Notes under the pieces: generated by a model
The model's input: the letters and a program-made list of their open reading frames with translations, nothing else
What the model was told of the DNA's origin: nothing
Database searches by the model: none
Program-made: the position numbers and the translations under genes
NCBI GenBank assembly: GCA_001552935.1
Contig: KQ959685.1
Location: 52,247 to 116,246, forward strand
From: Umbribacter vaginalis
GTDB taxonomy: Bacteria > Actinomycetota > Coriobacteriia > Coriobacteriales > Eggerthellaceae
Direction of reading: 5' to 3'
DNA: 64,000 bases
In this document: piece by piece, positions 17,742 through 27,600 of the stretch
Layout of the letters: each line of letters begins with the position of its first letter
Position numbering within the stretch: position 1 is the first letter of the stretch

Positions 17742-18833
17742 ATGAAACTGATAAGGCACACGCCACGCAATAATGCACGCTGTAAGCCGCGCTACAATGC
17801 AGCGTACGCAAAAATTGTGCGAAAAAGGCGCATCACCTGCGTTATTAGCGCAATTATCATGGTGATACTTGCCGGTATCTCCTTGGGCTGTGGGTCGTCG
17901 GGTTTGGATGTGCCCACCGTGTTGGCAGCGCTTACGTTTCAGGCTCCGGAATATGCTCAAACGGTTGTATGGAGCCTTCGTATGCCGCACGTGTTATGCG
18001 CTATCATCGGCGGTATTACGCTGGCGGCGGCGGGCTGTGCCTATCAAAGTTCTCTGCGCAATCCGCTTGCTTCGGCAAGCACGCTTGGCATTGCGCAGGG
18101 AGCAGCTTTTGGCGCTTCCATTGCCATTATTGTGCTGGGAGCAGGTAATACGTCTACGCACGACGGGGTAACGTTCACGAACCCCTACGTTACAGCGCTG
18201 TGCGCGTTTATTGGCGCGTCGCTGTCGAGCGTGGTAATTTACGTGCTGTCGCGCGTGCGCGAACTGACCGCGGAAAGCGTGGTGCTGTGCGGCGTGGCGC
18301 TATCGGCGCTGTTCGCAGGCTCAACGGCGCTGGTGCAATACTTCGCCGACGACACGCAAGTGGCCGCTGTTGTGTTCTGGATGTTCGGCAGTTTACGGCG
18401 CGTTTCGTATAATGAAGTGGCCCTCATGGGCGTTATTGCCGTTATTTGCTGCATTTTTTTCTTCTTTCAGCGCTGGAAATGCAATGCACTTGAAGCAGGA
18501 GAAGGGTGCGCTCATGCGCTCGGCATCAACGTAGGGCGAACGCGAATTGCGCTGCTGATTATGGCGTCGCTGGGATCGTCAATTATCATCGCGTTTTGCG
18601 GCACCATTAACTTCATCGGCCTGGTGGCACCCCATATTATGCGGCGCATTATCGGCAGCGATTACCGCAGCTTGTTCGTGTGCTCGGCCCTGGTTGGCGC
18701 GTGTTTGCTGCAAATAAGCGACCTCATTGCCGCTAACACCATCCCCTCGGTTGTACTGCCTATCAGCTCGATTACCTCGTTTATTGGAGCTCCGCTGTTT
18801 ATATTCCTGCTGTTGAAACGCTCGAAGCGCTAA
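17742..18833 (+). CDS. FecCD-family ABC permease
   Basis: 363 residues with about ten membrane helices. Family strings are RMPHVLCAIIGGITLAAAGCA (about 85-105; the R-P-R/H motif), NPLASASTLGIAQGAAFGAS and FCGTINFIGLVAPHIMRRI (about 287-305, coupling loop to the ATPase). It moves the ligand delivered by the upstream lipoprotein. A basic N-terminal tail of about 30 residues precedes the first helix. Five bases separate it from the lipoprotein stop. The gene is markedly richer in GC, with many CTG, GTG and GGC codons, than the surrounding genes. Confidence 0.92.
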   Translation: MKLIRHTPRNNARCKPRYNAAYAKIVRKRRITCVISAIIMVILAGISLGCGSSGLDVPTVLAALTFQAPEYAQTVVWSLRMPHVLCAIIGGITLAAAGCAYQSSLRNPLASASTLGIAQGAAFGASIAIIVLGAGNTSTHDGVTFTNPYVTALCAFIGASLSSVVIYVLSRVRELTAESVVLCGVALSALFAGSTALVQYFADDTQVAAVVFWMFGSLRRVSYNEVALMGVIAVICCIFFFFQRWKCNALEAGEGCAHALGINVGRTRIALLIMASLGSSIIIAFCGTINFIGLVAPHIMRRIIGSDYRSLFVCSALVGACLLQISDLIAANTIPSVVLPISSITSFIGAPLFIFLLLKRSKR

Positions 18834-18845
18834 AGAGGTACAGCC

Positions 18846-19778
18846 ATGGATACTTTGGAGAACGCACGCATGAAGAACGGCACGAACGCAAGGAGTGAGA
18901 TGGCGACGGGTTCATCATACAATGCGGCAACGGGTGTGCCGAGCGAGCCACAAGCGCAAAAATCCTGTTCAGATACAACTACCCACACGAAAAAAATCAT
19001 CGCACCGTGCGAAGGCGCGCCCGCGTTCTTCGTCAACAATGTGAGCTTTTCATACAACGCCGGCCAGCGCATTTTGCATAACATAAGCCTCACAATACAG
19101 CCTGGCATGTTTAGCGCAGTGCTAGGCATGAACGGATCGGGCAAATCGACGTTCATGAACTGCCTCATGCACACGCTCTCACCGCAACACGGCAGCGTGA
19201 GCATTCTTGGCCACGAAATCAAGCAGCTGTCGCGGCTGGCGCGAGCGCAGCTGTTAACGCTGGTGGAGCAACGCACGCAGGCAAACGCCACTACGGTCTA
19301 CGATGCGCTGCTGCTGGGGCGCTTGCCCTACCTTACGTTTCAGCCCAGTGAGCACGATTACGCAGTTGTGGAGCGCATTATCGAACGCTTGTCGCTGGGA
19401 GCATATCAAACGCGCCTGCTGAACGAGCTGTCGGGTGGCGAATTTCAAAAAGTGGCAATTGCACGTGCGCTGGTGCAAGAAACCGACGTGCTGTTGCTGG
19501 ACGAGCCCACCAACAATCTAGACATTACCAATCAAATAGAAGTTATGAAACTGGTGTGTGAACAGGTAAAACAAATGGGCTCAAGCGCGCTTGCTATCAT
19601 GCACGACATCAACTTGGCGCTGCGCTATTGCAATCATTTTGTGGTTATGAAATCGGGTACAATATATGCATGCGGCGGCAGCGACATTATTACTGAACAG
19701 CTGGTATATGATGTGTACGGCATTCATGCTGACATTGTGCATCATAAGGGCTATGCGGTAATAATGCCTGATGAATAG
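18846..19778 (+). CDS. ABC transporter ATP-binding protein (FecE/BtuD-like)
   Basis: 310 residues. Walker A GMNGSGKST (about 97-105), signature LSGGEFQKVAIARAL (about 196-210), Walker B VLLLDEPTNNLD (about 218-229) and the switch His in IMHDINLALRY are all present. It powers the FecCD permease. The first 60 residues are a polar, low-complexity extension not usual for this family; a second start inside it is possible but AGAGG precedes the ATG used. It is the third gene of the operon. Confidence 0.92.
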   Translation: MDTLENARMKNGTNARSEMATGSSYNAATGVPSEPQAQKSCSDTTTHTKKIIAPCEGAPAFFVNNVSFSYNAGQRILHNISLTIQPGMFSAVLGMNGSGKSTFMNCLMHTLSPQHGSVSILGHEIKQLSRLARAQLLTLVEQRTQANATTVYDALLLGRLPYLTFQPSEHDYAVVERIIERLSLGAYQTRLLNELSGGEFQKVAIARALVQETDVLLLDEPTNNLDITNQIEVMKLVCEQVKQMGSSALAIMHDINLALRYCNHFVVMKSGTIYACGGSDIITEQLVYDVYGIHADIVHHKGYAVIMPDE

Positions 19779-19995
19779 TGCGTAATGGCGCAAGACGCAG
19801 GGCTTGTGCTGCATGGTGCGTGACGAATGGCGCGGAGCAGCATCGGAAGGAATGCGAGGCATACGGCTTGCACCAAACGCGCAGCACATAGCAGGTGATT
19901 GGCACGCGCCACAGAATGCCCTATACATACTGCTGAAACAAGCGCACGACGCAAGACACAGAAGCGTTCCCTTTATCGTTATAAGGAAGTGTAAT

Positions 19996-20724
19996 ATGTC
20001 CGATACCTTTAACAACAATGAACAAGCAGCATTTTTCAATGCAAAAGCTGCCACGTGGGATGCGAAAGACGCACACACAAGCACACTGTCGGGGCTGTTT
20101 GCCGAGCTTGCGGGCGTACATGAGAACAGTTGCGTGCTTGATATAGGATGCGGAACAGGCATTATGTTTTCTGCATTCATACAAGCGCACGCACGCCATG
20201 TTACCGCGCTTGATATTTCTACGGAAATGCTGAAACAAGCGCAGCAGAAAGCAAACGACACCTTTACGCTGCTGAACCAAGACATTTATACGTTTGAGAC
20301 CACCGAGCGCTTCGACGCGATTGTTATGTGCAATGTGTATCCGCACTTCGGCGACAAAACCCAGTTGGTGCACATTATCAAGCGCCTGTTGGCGCCGAGC
20401 GGTCGTTTTTTGGTGTGCCACACGCTCAGCAAAGACGCGCTTAATGCTATCCACGCGCAACACATGCACGAAGGAGCTCAACACATGCACAGCAAACAGC
20501 ATGATTGCGGCATACACGGCGGCAATCATGATGGTGTGTGCGAACAGAACGGAGAACATGCCAACGAACACAGCGGCGCATCGGCATGCATGCCGCGCTG
20601 TCATGCGCATGTGCTTGAGGATATCCCCACAGAAATTGCCTGTTGGGAAAGCGATTTTGTGATAGATGTGCGCGCTGATACACCGTTATTCTATTGCTTT
20701 GGCGGCTATAAACGTGAACAATAA
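19996..20724 (+). CDS. Class I SAM-dependent methyltransferase with His-rich insert
   Basis: 242 residues. The SAM-binding motif VLDIGCGTGIMFSAF lies at about 47-61, with LDISTEMLKQAQQKA as motif II and VMCNVYPHFGDKTQLVHII after it. Between about residues 154 and 203 lies an insert rich in His and Cys (HAQHMHEGAQHMHSKQH and onward), which looks like a metal-binding loop. I chose the ATG at 19996 with AAGGAAG upstream; the longer frame is not supported. It follows the ABC importer on the same strand, so the link to metal or corrinoid handling is plausible but unproven. The methyl acceptor is unknown. Confidence 0.8.
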   Translation: MSDTFNNNEQAAFFNAKAATWDAKDAHTSTLSGLFAELAGVHENSCVLDIGCGTGIMFSAFIQAHARHVTALDISTEMLKQAQQKANDTFTLLNQDIYTFETTERFDAIVMCNVYPHFGDKTQLVHIIKRLLAPSGRFLVCHTLSKDALNAIHAQHMHEGAQHMHSKQHDCGIHGGNHDGVCEQNGEHANEHSGASACMPRCHAHVLEDIPTEIACWESDFVIDVRADTPLFYCFGGYKREQ

Positions 20725-21535
20725 GCGCGAAACAAACACGCCTGCCGCCTTGGCACAACACACAAGCACACTCTCCACGAACCACACACACAAACGCACA
20801 TCGGGTGCGTCGCAGCGTCTTGATGTGGCAATGATTGCGCGCGGCCTCATAAACACGCCTGATGAAGCACTGCGTTTCATTATGGCACGCGAAGTAAAAG
20901 TAAATGACTGCTTTGCAACTTCGCCTGCCACGCGCGTTCGCGCAAGCGATACAATAACACTCAAAACACATTCATGCTATGTATCGCGCGGGGGTTATAA
21001 ACTAGAAAAAGCTCTTACATTTTTTCATGAAAGCGTTGCAGGGAAACGTTGCATCGATATTGGCTCGTCAACAGGTGGCTTTAGCGATTGCTTGCTGCAA
21101 GCAGGGGCTGCACAAGTAAGCTGTGTGGATGTCAACTACGGGCAGTTAGCATGGAAAATTCGCACCAATACGCGCGTTCGCGTGTTTGAACGTACGAACA
21201 TTCGCACCGTTTCGCCTGATGAGTTGGACGCTCCCTACGATGTGATGGTGGCCGACCTAAGTTTTATTGGGCTTGCGTCGCTGGCGGGCGTGTTTGCGCA
21301 GTTAGGCCACCCAGGAAGCGTGTTCATCGGCTTAGTGAAGCCGCAATTTGAGTCGAAACACAATGAAACGTGTGGCGGCGTTGTGCTTGATAATGACGTG
21401 CGCACGCGCACGATTCATGAGGTTGAACAGGCTCTTGAGGAGGCCGGATTTACCGTAAGTGGCTGTGTTGAGTCGCCCATAAAAGGAGCGCGCAAAGGCA
21501 ATATCGAATACCTTGTGCGCGCTGTGTTGCAATAA
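20714..21535 (+). CDS. tlyA: TlyA-family rRNA 2'-O-methyltransferase
   Basis: About 273 residues. An N-terminal S4-like RNA-binding domain begins at SQRLDVAMIARGLINTPDEA, followed by a FtsJ-like methyltransferase domain with CIDIGSSTGGFSDCLL and the catalytic K-D-K pattern (SRGGYKLEKAL, VMVADLSF, GLVKPQFE). TlyA relatives methylate 16S and 23S rRNA. The start is uncertain. A GTG at 20714 overlaps the end of the preceding gene and is used here; an ATG at 20666 would overlap more. About 35 residues before the S4 domain are polar and may be partly untranslated. Confidence 0.85.
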   Translation: MNNKRETNTPAALAQHTSTLSTNHTHKRTSGASQRLDVAMIARGLINTPDEALRFIMAREVKVNDCFATSPATRVRASDTITLKTHSCYVSRGGYKLEKALTFFHESVAGKRCIDIGSSTGGFSDCLLQAGAAQVSCVDVNYGQLAWKIRTNTRVRVFERTNIRTVSPDELDAPYDVMVADLSFIGLASLAGVFAQLGHPGSVFIGLVKPQFESKHNETCGGVVLDNDVRTRTIHEVEQALEEAGFTVSGCVESPIKGARKGNIEYLVRAVLQ

Positions 21536-21620
21536 TCTTACGAAGCGTGTCGCATGCTACCCCGCACGCGCACTATTACCTGTTACGCGTTACATGTTCC
21601 TTTGCATGCATGACGTTACC

Positions 21621-21671
21621 TGTACTACTTCGTGACATGTACTACTTCGTGTCATGTACTACTTCGTATGC
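21621..21671. repeat. Three 17-bp tandem repeats spanning a stop codon
   Basis: TGTACTACTTCGTGACA (21621-21637), TGTACTACTTCGTGTCA (21638-21654) and TGTACTACTTCGTATGC (21655-21671). On the minus strand each unit contains ACGAAGTAG, and the innermost one supplies the last codons and TAG stop of the giant surface protein. The repeats thus multiply the gene's own 3' end. Confidence 0.9.
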
Positions 21672-24600
21672 TTGTTCTTCTTCTTTCGCTTCGCAATAAA
21701 CGCTGTTCCAATAAGTGCAATCCCCGAGCCAGCCACTAATTCTAGCAATGGATGCGAAGGAACATCGCTTGTTTTTGGCAGTGACTCTCTTGCATGACGT
21801 GGGGAGCGCTGAGTAGCATTAAAGCGTTCTTCAGCAGACGTACGAGCGGCACCAGGAGACTGCACAAAACCATCACCTGGAATCTCAGGATTGTTGCCTG
21901 ACGGCGTAGCAGCATTACGCGCAATGCGTATCGTGACAACAAATTCACCTTCACGACCATATTTGTCGCGTGACTCAAAATGCAACTGTACGTCACGCGT
22001 TTGCTCGCCGGCTTTCCAATCAGTTACGGTAGGTGTACCTGAAATGTTAAATTCTCCCTTGTTGTTTACAACTGACAAACCATACGTAGGACTACCAGGT
22101 GCAAAGCCTAAAATGGTTCCTTCTTTCACCTTTAACGGATTTTGCGCGTCAGTGGCAAGCGTGCTGGTGAAGAACTTTGATTCAAACGTTTGGGCGCTAA
22201 ACGTGGCTGATAAGCGCGGCAATTTATGGAAGTGCGCCATATACACAATTGAACCATCACGCTGAGGAATTTTTACCCAATCGCTGAAAATATATCCTGG
22301 CTTTGCAATAACAAGGGGCGCGCCAACGCTATCGCGTGCCGATGCTCCCTGAGGAGCAGCTTGTGTTACACCATTGACACTTTCCAACATCTCGTTCGGG
22401 TTCACATCAATACTCTTCAGCACGTAATACGAATTCCACGCACTCGCAAGTGCTCCATGATCATGCTTTGCAACCATAAACGTAACGCGCTTGTAGTGAT
22501 TCTTGATGTAATTATTCTCTACCAACTGGTCGGCAGGCATATCTTGAGCTGCAATAACGCGTGGCAAGACACGTACTGTCACGTTCACCCATTGCGTTTC
22601 CGTTTTGAACAGAGGGTTGCCATTTTTGTCTTTCTTAGGCGTACCATCAGGGTTCATATCCCACGCATCGGTAAAGTAGTTCAAACCAAAACGTACGGTA
22701 TACACGCCTGGTTTTGACGAATCGAACGAATTATAACCATTTTCAGGCGTTTTCCATCCTGCAAAGCGTTTATTAATTGCTGGATCAGTAAAAGCGCGAA
22801 GACTATTCATAAGCTCGGGCTTACCATCTGCACCAAGCTTCTCTTTGCCAGTAGTAGGATCAATCACTGTTGTAGTGCCTACCAAATCGGTATACGAAGG
22901 AAGCTTGTCACCTGCACTAATAGTTACATCGTCCTTGGTAGTAATTTCAGGCAATTCACTTTGACGCGCAATGAACGTACGGGCACGTGTTGGATTACGA
23001 TCAGCTATATCGGCAGGATCTGTTAACTTCTTACTATCAGAATCGTACACAGTCCACGCAATAAAGCCTGAAATTTGCTTTTGCATTACATCAATAGTGT
23101 CTTTAATCGAGCTACCGCTTTTAACATATTTAATGTATGGATCGCGCGTACCATCTTCCCATGTATGACCAGGAGCAGGCATAATAACCACAGGCACATA
23201 ACCCTCGGGAACAGAATCGACAGCGCCTGCGTCAAGTATGTGATACACCTTATCATATACTGCACGATAGATAATTGCCTGTTTAAACTTAGCCTTGATA
23301 GAGCGCTCATCTGGCGTAATATCAATTTTTTGCGGATTGCGACGTGCATCTTGCAAAGAGGCGCCACGATCCATTCCCACCGCATCTGGTGCATCGAGAA
23401 GAGCACGACGCGTACGCGTACGTGCACCATGCGCAGATGCGCCGTCAGCAGACGAACCATCAGCAGGCACCATACCAAGATGAGCGCCCGTTTGGCTATC
23501 TACCAGCTCCCAACCAATAAACTTATAGTCGAACGCTCTCCCGTCAGCTTCTTTCAAATTAAGCAGCGATTTTACTTGTGGCACGCTAAGCGTAATATCG
23601 TTTGCACCATCCGTATGTTTCACGACAGTGCGCAACAGCTTATCGCGATGATTAAGATCAAGCAGCTCACCTTGCGAAGTATCGGTTTCAAATACTACTG
23701 AAACATACTTGTCTTTAAACAATTTCTCTTCTTGCGTAAGTTCAGGTGCATGTTGAGCATTGTTTTTCTGTTCGATGCTTTCAAATAACGCCTGAGATTT
23801 TTCTGGGCTTAACACACGCGGCATCACTTTAAGCACCGATACAAGACGATAGACAAAATCTTGCTGACCGTCTTTATGCTTAACGGTTATTCTAAACGGC
23901 ACAGTATACGTACCTGGTGTAGCTGAACTGGGTTTATTGATATATTCTATGCGTATTGCGTCGTTATCAGGCTTACCATCGTGATCATCGTCTTTCAGGT
24001 TGTCACCCTCAAGTTCGGCGATATTTGCAATAAAATCGCGTGCATGAGGCAGCGCATCACCTTTAAGTATCACGCGCTCATCAACCAATGTCGGCTCAAT
24101 AACAGCACTCTGCTTTGCAACAAACTCCTGAAACGCATTAGCTGCAAGCCACTCACCTGGATTATCGCCTACCGTATCATCTTCTGTAATGCCTTGCATC
24201 GAGCTTTTCGACCATGCGTGCTGATAGCCATACAACTGCTCACCAAGCGCATCGAGTATCGATTTCTTATTTTCACCTTGCTTAATGGGCACACCTTGTT
24301 CATCAAGGCGCGAGATATCCATACCTTTTTTAACGTAATACACCTTAGGGCCTGTAGTGCCATCTGCCCAAATACGCCCTGCAGCTGGTTTGAACGACAC
24401 AACTACGCTATCAGGTGGAACGTTACCATTATCGGTTTTTTGCGTAATGTAGGAAATCTTTTCATATACCGCTTCTAAAACAATATCGCTGGTCAGTTTC
24501 GCAATATCGTGATAGCGTGCCGTTGGCTTAATGTCAGGCACAAATGTTTTGAAATCGATAGCGCCTCCCTGGTCTGCTGCACCAAGCTTGCGCCAGCCAC

Positions 24601-27600
24601 GAAATACATAATGATATCCATCCGATTCATGATCTTTACCAATCGCAGACGGAAGGTCAAGTTGATATGAAGCAGGAGCATTGTCGCCGGTATATACGTA
24701 GGTTTCCAGTGTTTTATAGGCGCCCTCAACGGCAGCTTGATCTTTGCCTACCAGTTCACCTTGATCGATATTCGATTTAAACGTAATCTTTTTATAGTGT
24801 GCAACATTTTCAGCAGGATACTGCTTTGCTTTAAACGCTTCACCAAACATAATTTGTGGCAGCACTTCATAGAAGTAAGGCACTAATTTAGATACACGAC
24901 TATGAGCACGACCTGCGGTAACCTTAATGAAAATTTTGTGCTCACCAGGAGTAACTTCATCAAGCGTGGCAGGGTTACCGTGTTCGTCACAAAATTCGTA
25001 TGTTGCAGCTTGCGCTCCTGTTGTTGCATCGTCGGTATCGGCATACGTATCATTATTTGCAATAAGCGACTTGATGCTTTCATTGTTCTGCAATACATGC
25101 TTACCTGGCAACACAAAACGCTTTTCGGCAGCTAACGGCGTGATCATTTCAAAATGCTTTACATACGAGCGGTCTTTTTCATCACGCCCCTTAAACTCAA
25201 AATCGCCTTTCTCTTCAAAGCCTTTATCGGGAACAGCAGTAGGAGCTTCAATTACGTTGTCTTTATATTTATCTACTACAACTACATTAGTAAGCGTATC
25301 AAGCGTTTCTGTTTTCGTGCCACCTTGACCGTCAGAAATTTGGCGTGACAAGCGGCCGTTTTGATCAGCTGAATAGGTAACTTTGTAATAACCATCGGGT
25401 GGCGTGGCGTTATCATTAGCGCCTACAAACGTAACCTGTGTTTTTTTGAAATGCGCTGTATAAACTACCTTGTAAGGGAATTCTTCTGAGAATACAGGTA
25501 AACGATTTGCACCGTCAACACCTGTTTCACCTTTTGCAAATACCACTTTTGATGTCCAGCCAGTAAAGGTATAACCATCTTTTGCATGAGGTATAGGCAG
25601 TGGCGCCTCATACGCTTTAGTTCCTTTTACAACATCAAAGGTTAGTGTATTGGTGGAATGCGCTGTATCGCCCGTATTTGTGCCATTAAACGGTGCCAGA
25701 TCGCCTCCCGCGACCGTGGATTTTGTGGACTTAACCTTCCCGCTTTCCATCGACAGTTCTGTCGTCTCCGTATCAAATTGCAAGCGCGAATAATTATCGG
25801 GCGTGACTTGATCGTTACTGGTACGAGAAAGAATGCGCACGTCATCATATACAAAATTTACGTCATAGTTGTTTTTATATGCGCCATGCTCGTCTGCTTC
25901 AAAATGAAGCTGGCGAGCTAGTGCTTCGTTGTCTGGTAAGCGATACCCTGGTATAACTTTCGCATGTGCAACATCGTAGGTAAGTTTATTTGACACAAAG
26001 GTTTCAGGAGCTGCAAGTTCATTACCGGCTGCATCTTTATAGTGCACCGTATAGTGACGCGTAGCATAGGGCGTATAGATAAATTCAGCATGATTATCGG
26101 CTTCATTGTCGCTTACGACAAAGGTTGAATACGTATGGTCGGGGTAATAGTCACCATTTCGATATGCCGCTTCTGCTGCATAACTTGAACGTGGGCGTAA
26201 ATTCGCATACGTAACATCCTGTTGGTCAGCTACCATTTTCTTAAGAAGCTCGTTATTATGTTCTTGTTGTGCTTGTTTGTATTGTTCAACGGTATAACCC
26301 TCACGCAAAAAGATATGCGACACGGTGCCTTTAACGCGCTTATCTTCAATCCATTGCGCTTTAATCTGCAAATTTTCAAGCACAGGTGATTTAAACGAGA
26401 ACGGAAGCCATATCTCGCTGCCATCAGCCTTCGTATATTTTTGCAGCCAGCCATTAAAGATATAACCTTGACGCTCGGCAACAGCAGGAAAATAATCGCG
26501 CTGCGTAGTACTATCGGTATCGTGTGCGGTGGTGCGTGCCTTTTTGGCATATTCTCCATGCTTTACAAATACTTGCGTATGAGCAGGCGCATCATCACGA
26601 TTCATATCAATATCAAGTGTATGAATAACATCAACGCGCTTCCAACTTGCATACAGCGTGATGCCGGCTGATTCAAGCGGAATATTGCCAAGCGCTTTTG
26701 CAATGTCTTCGGGCGACTTTGTAAGCAACTCTGCAAATTCTGCATCAGTATAGGGCGTTCCATCGCTCTTAAGCGGCGTAAGCTTTTGAGTGCCACTAGG
26801 ATCAAGCGACCACCCTGCAAATTCATAATCATACGGTATTTGCGCAGGACGCTTAAACGTATATGTTTTTCCATTAAGCTCAAACGTATAGGTATCGGCA
26901 AACTGTTTCCCTGCGCCAGGTGCTTGTTTTGTTACTGCTTTGTCGTAGTGATACCCAAGCTTTTTAATATTAGTAGCAAACGGCTCCAGCGCTTGTGCCT
27001 TATCGTTTGCTTCTTGGATAGGTGTTACTTCATCAACAGCAAAGCGTATCGGTGCTTTTTTGCGCTTGTACTTAAAGCATAAAAAGCCATTTTCCTCGAG
27101 TTCTGCGCCGTTAGAGCCTTCTTGCGTAAAGACAAGATGAGGGAATTTTTGTGCAACCCAGTCTCTAAAGTCTTCGTCGCCACCGTCAGGGTCATCTTCG
27201 TTGGGGTGGTCTTTTTCCCATACATCTGTAAGCTCTTCGGCAAGCTTATCGTAATAACCGTCTACGTCGAGAAAATCTTCTATTCTCTGTGTTTGTTGAA
27301 GCGACTCAAAGCCTTCAATGGTGGGAGCTCCGTAGTCGTATTCAGTACTCAGCGTGTCGTCTTTAGTATAGCTGAGCTCAGAGGCTACATACTCACGATT
27401 GTTATCATCGTTTCTGCGCGCAGATTCTTCGGTTTCAAGCTTAACCAGAACATGTATTGATCCTGCACCATTGTTATTTGCATCGGGAACAAGGACGCGC
27501 TGATAAGGCGTAAGCTTTTCTCCAAAAAGACGGATATTATTCTGCGAAAAAGCTGCATTCTTTAACTTAGGTACTATAAAGTGATTAACATCAAAGCGGT

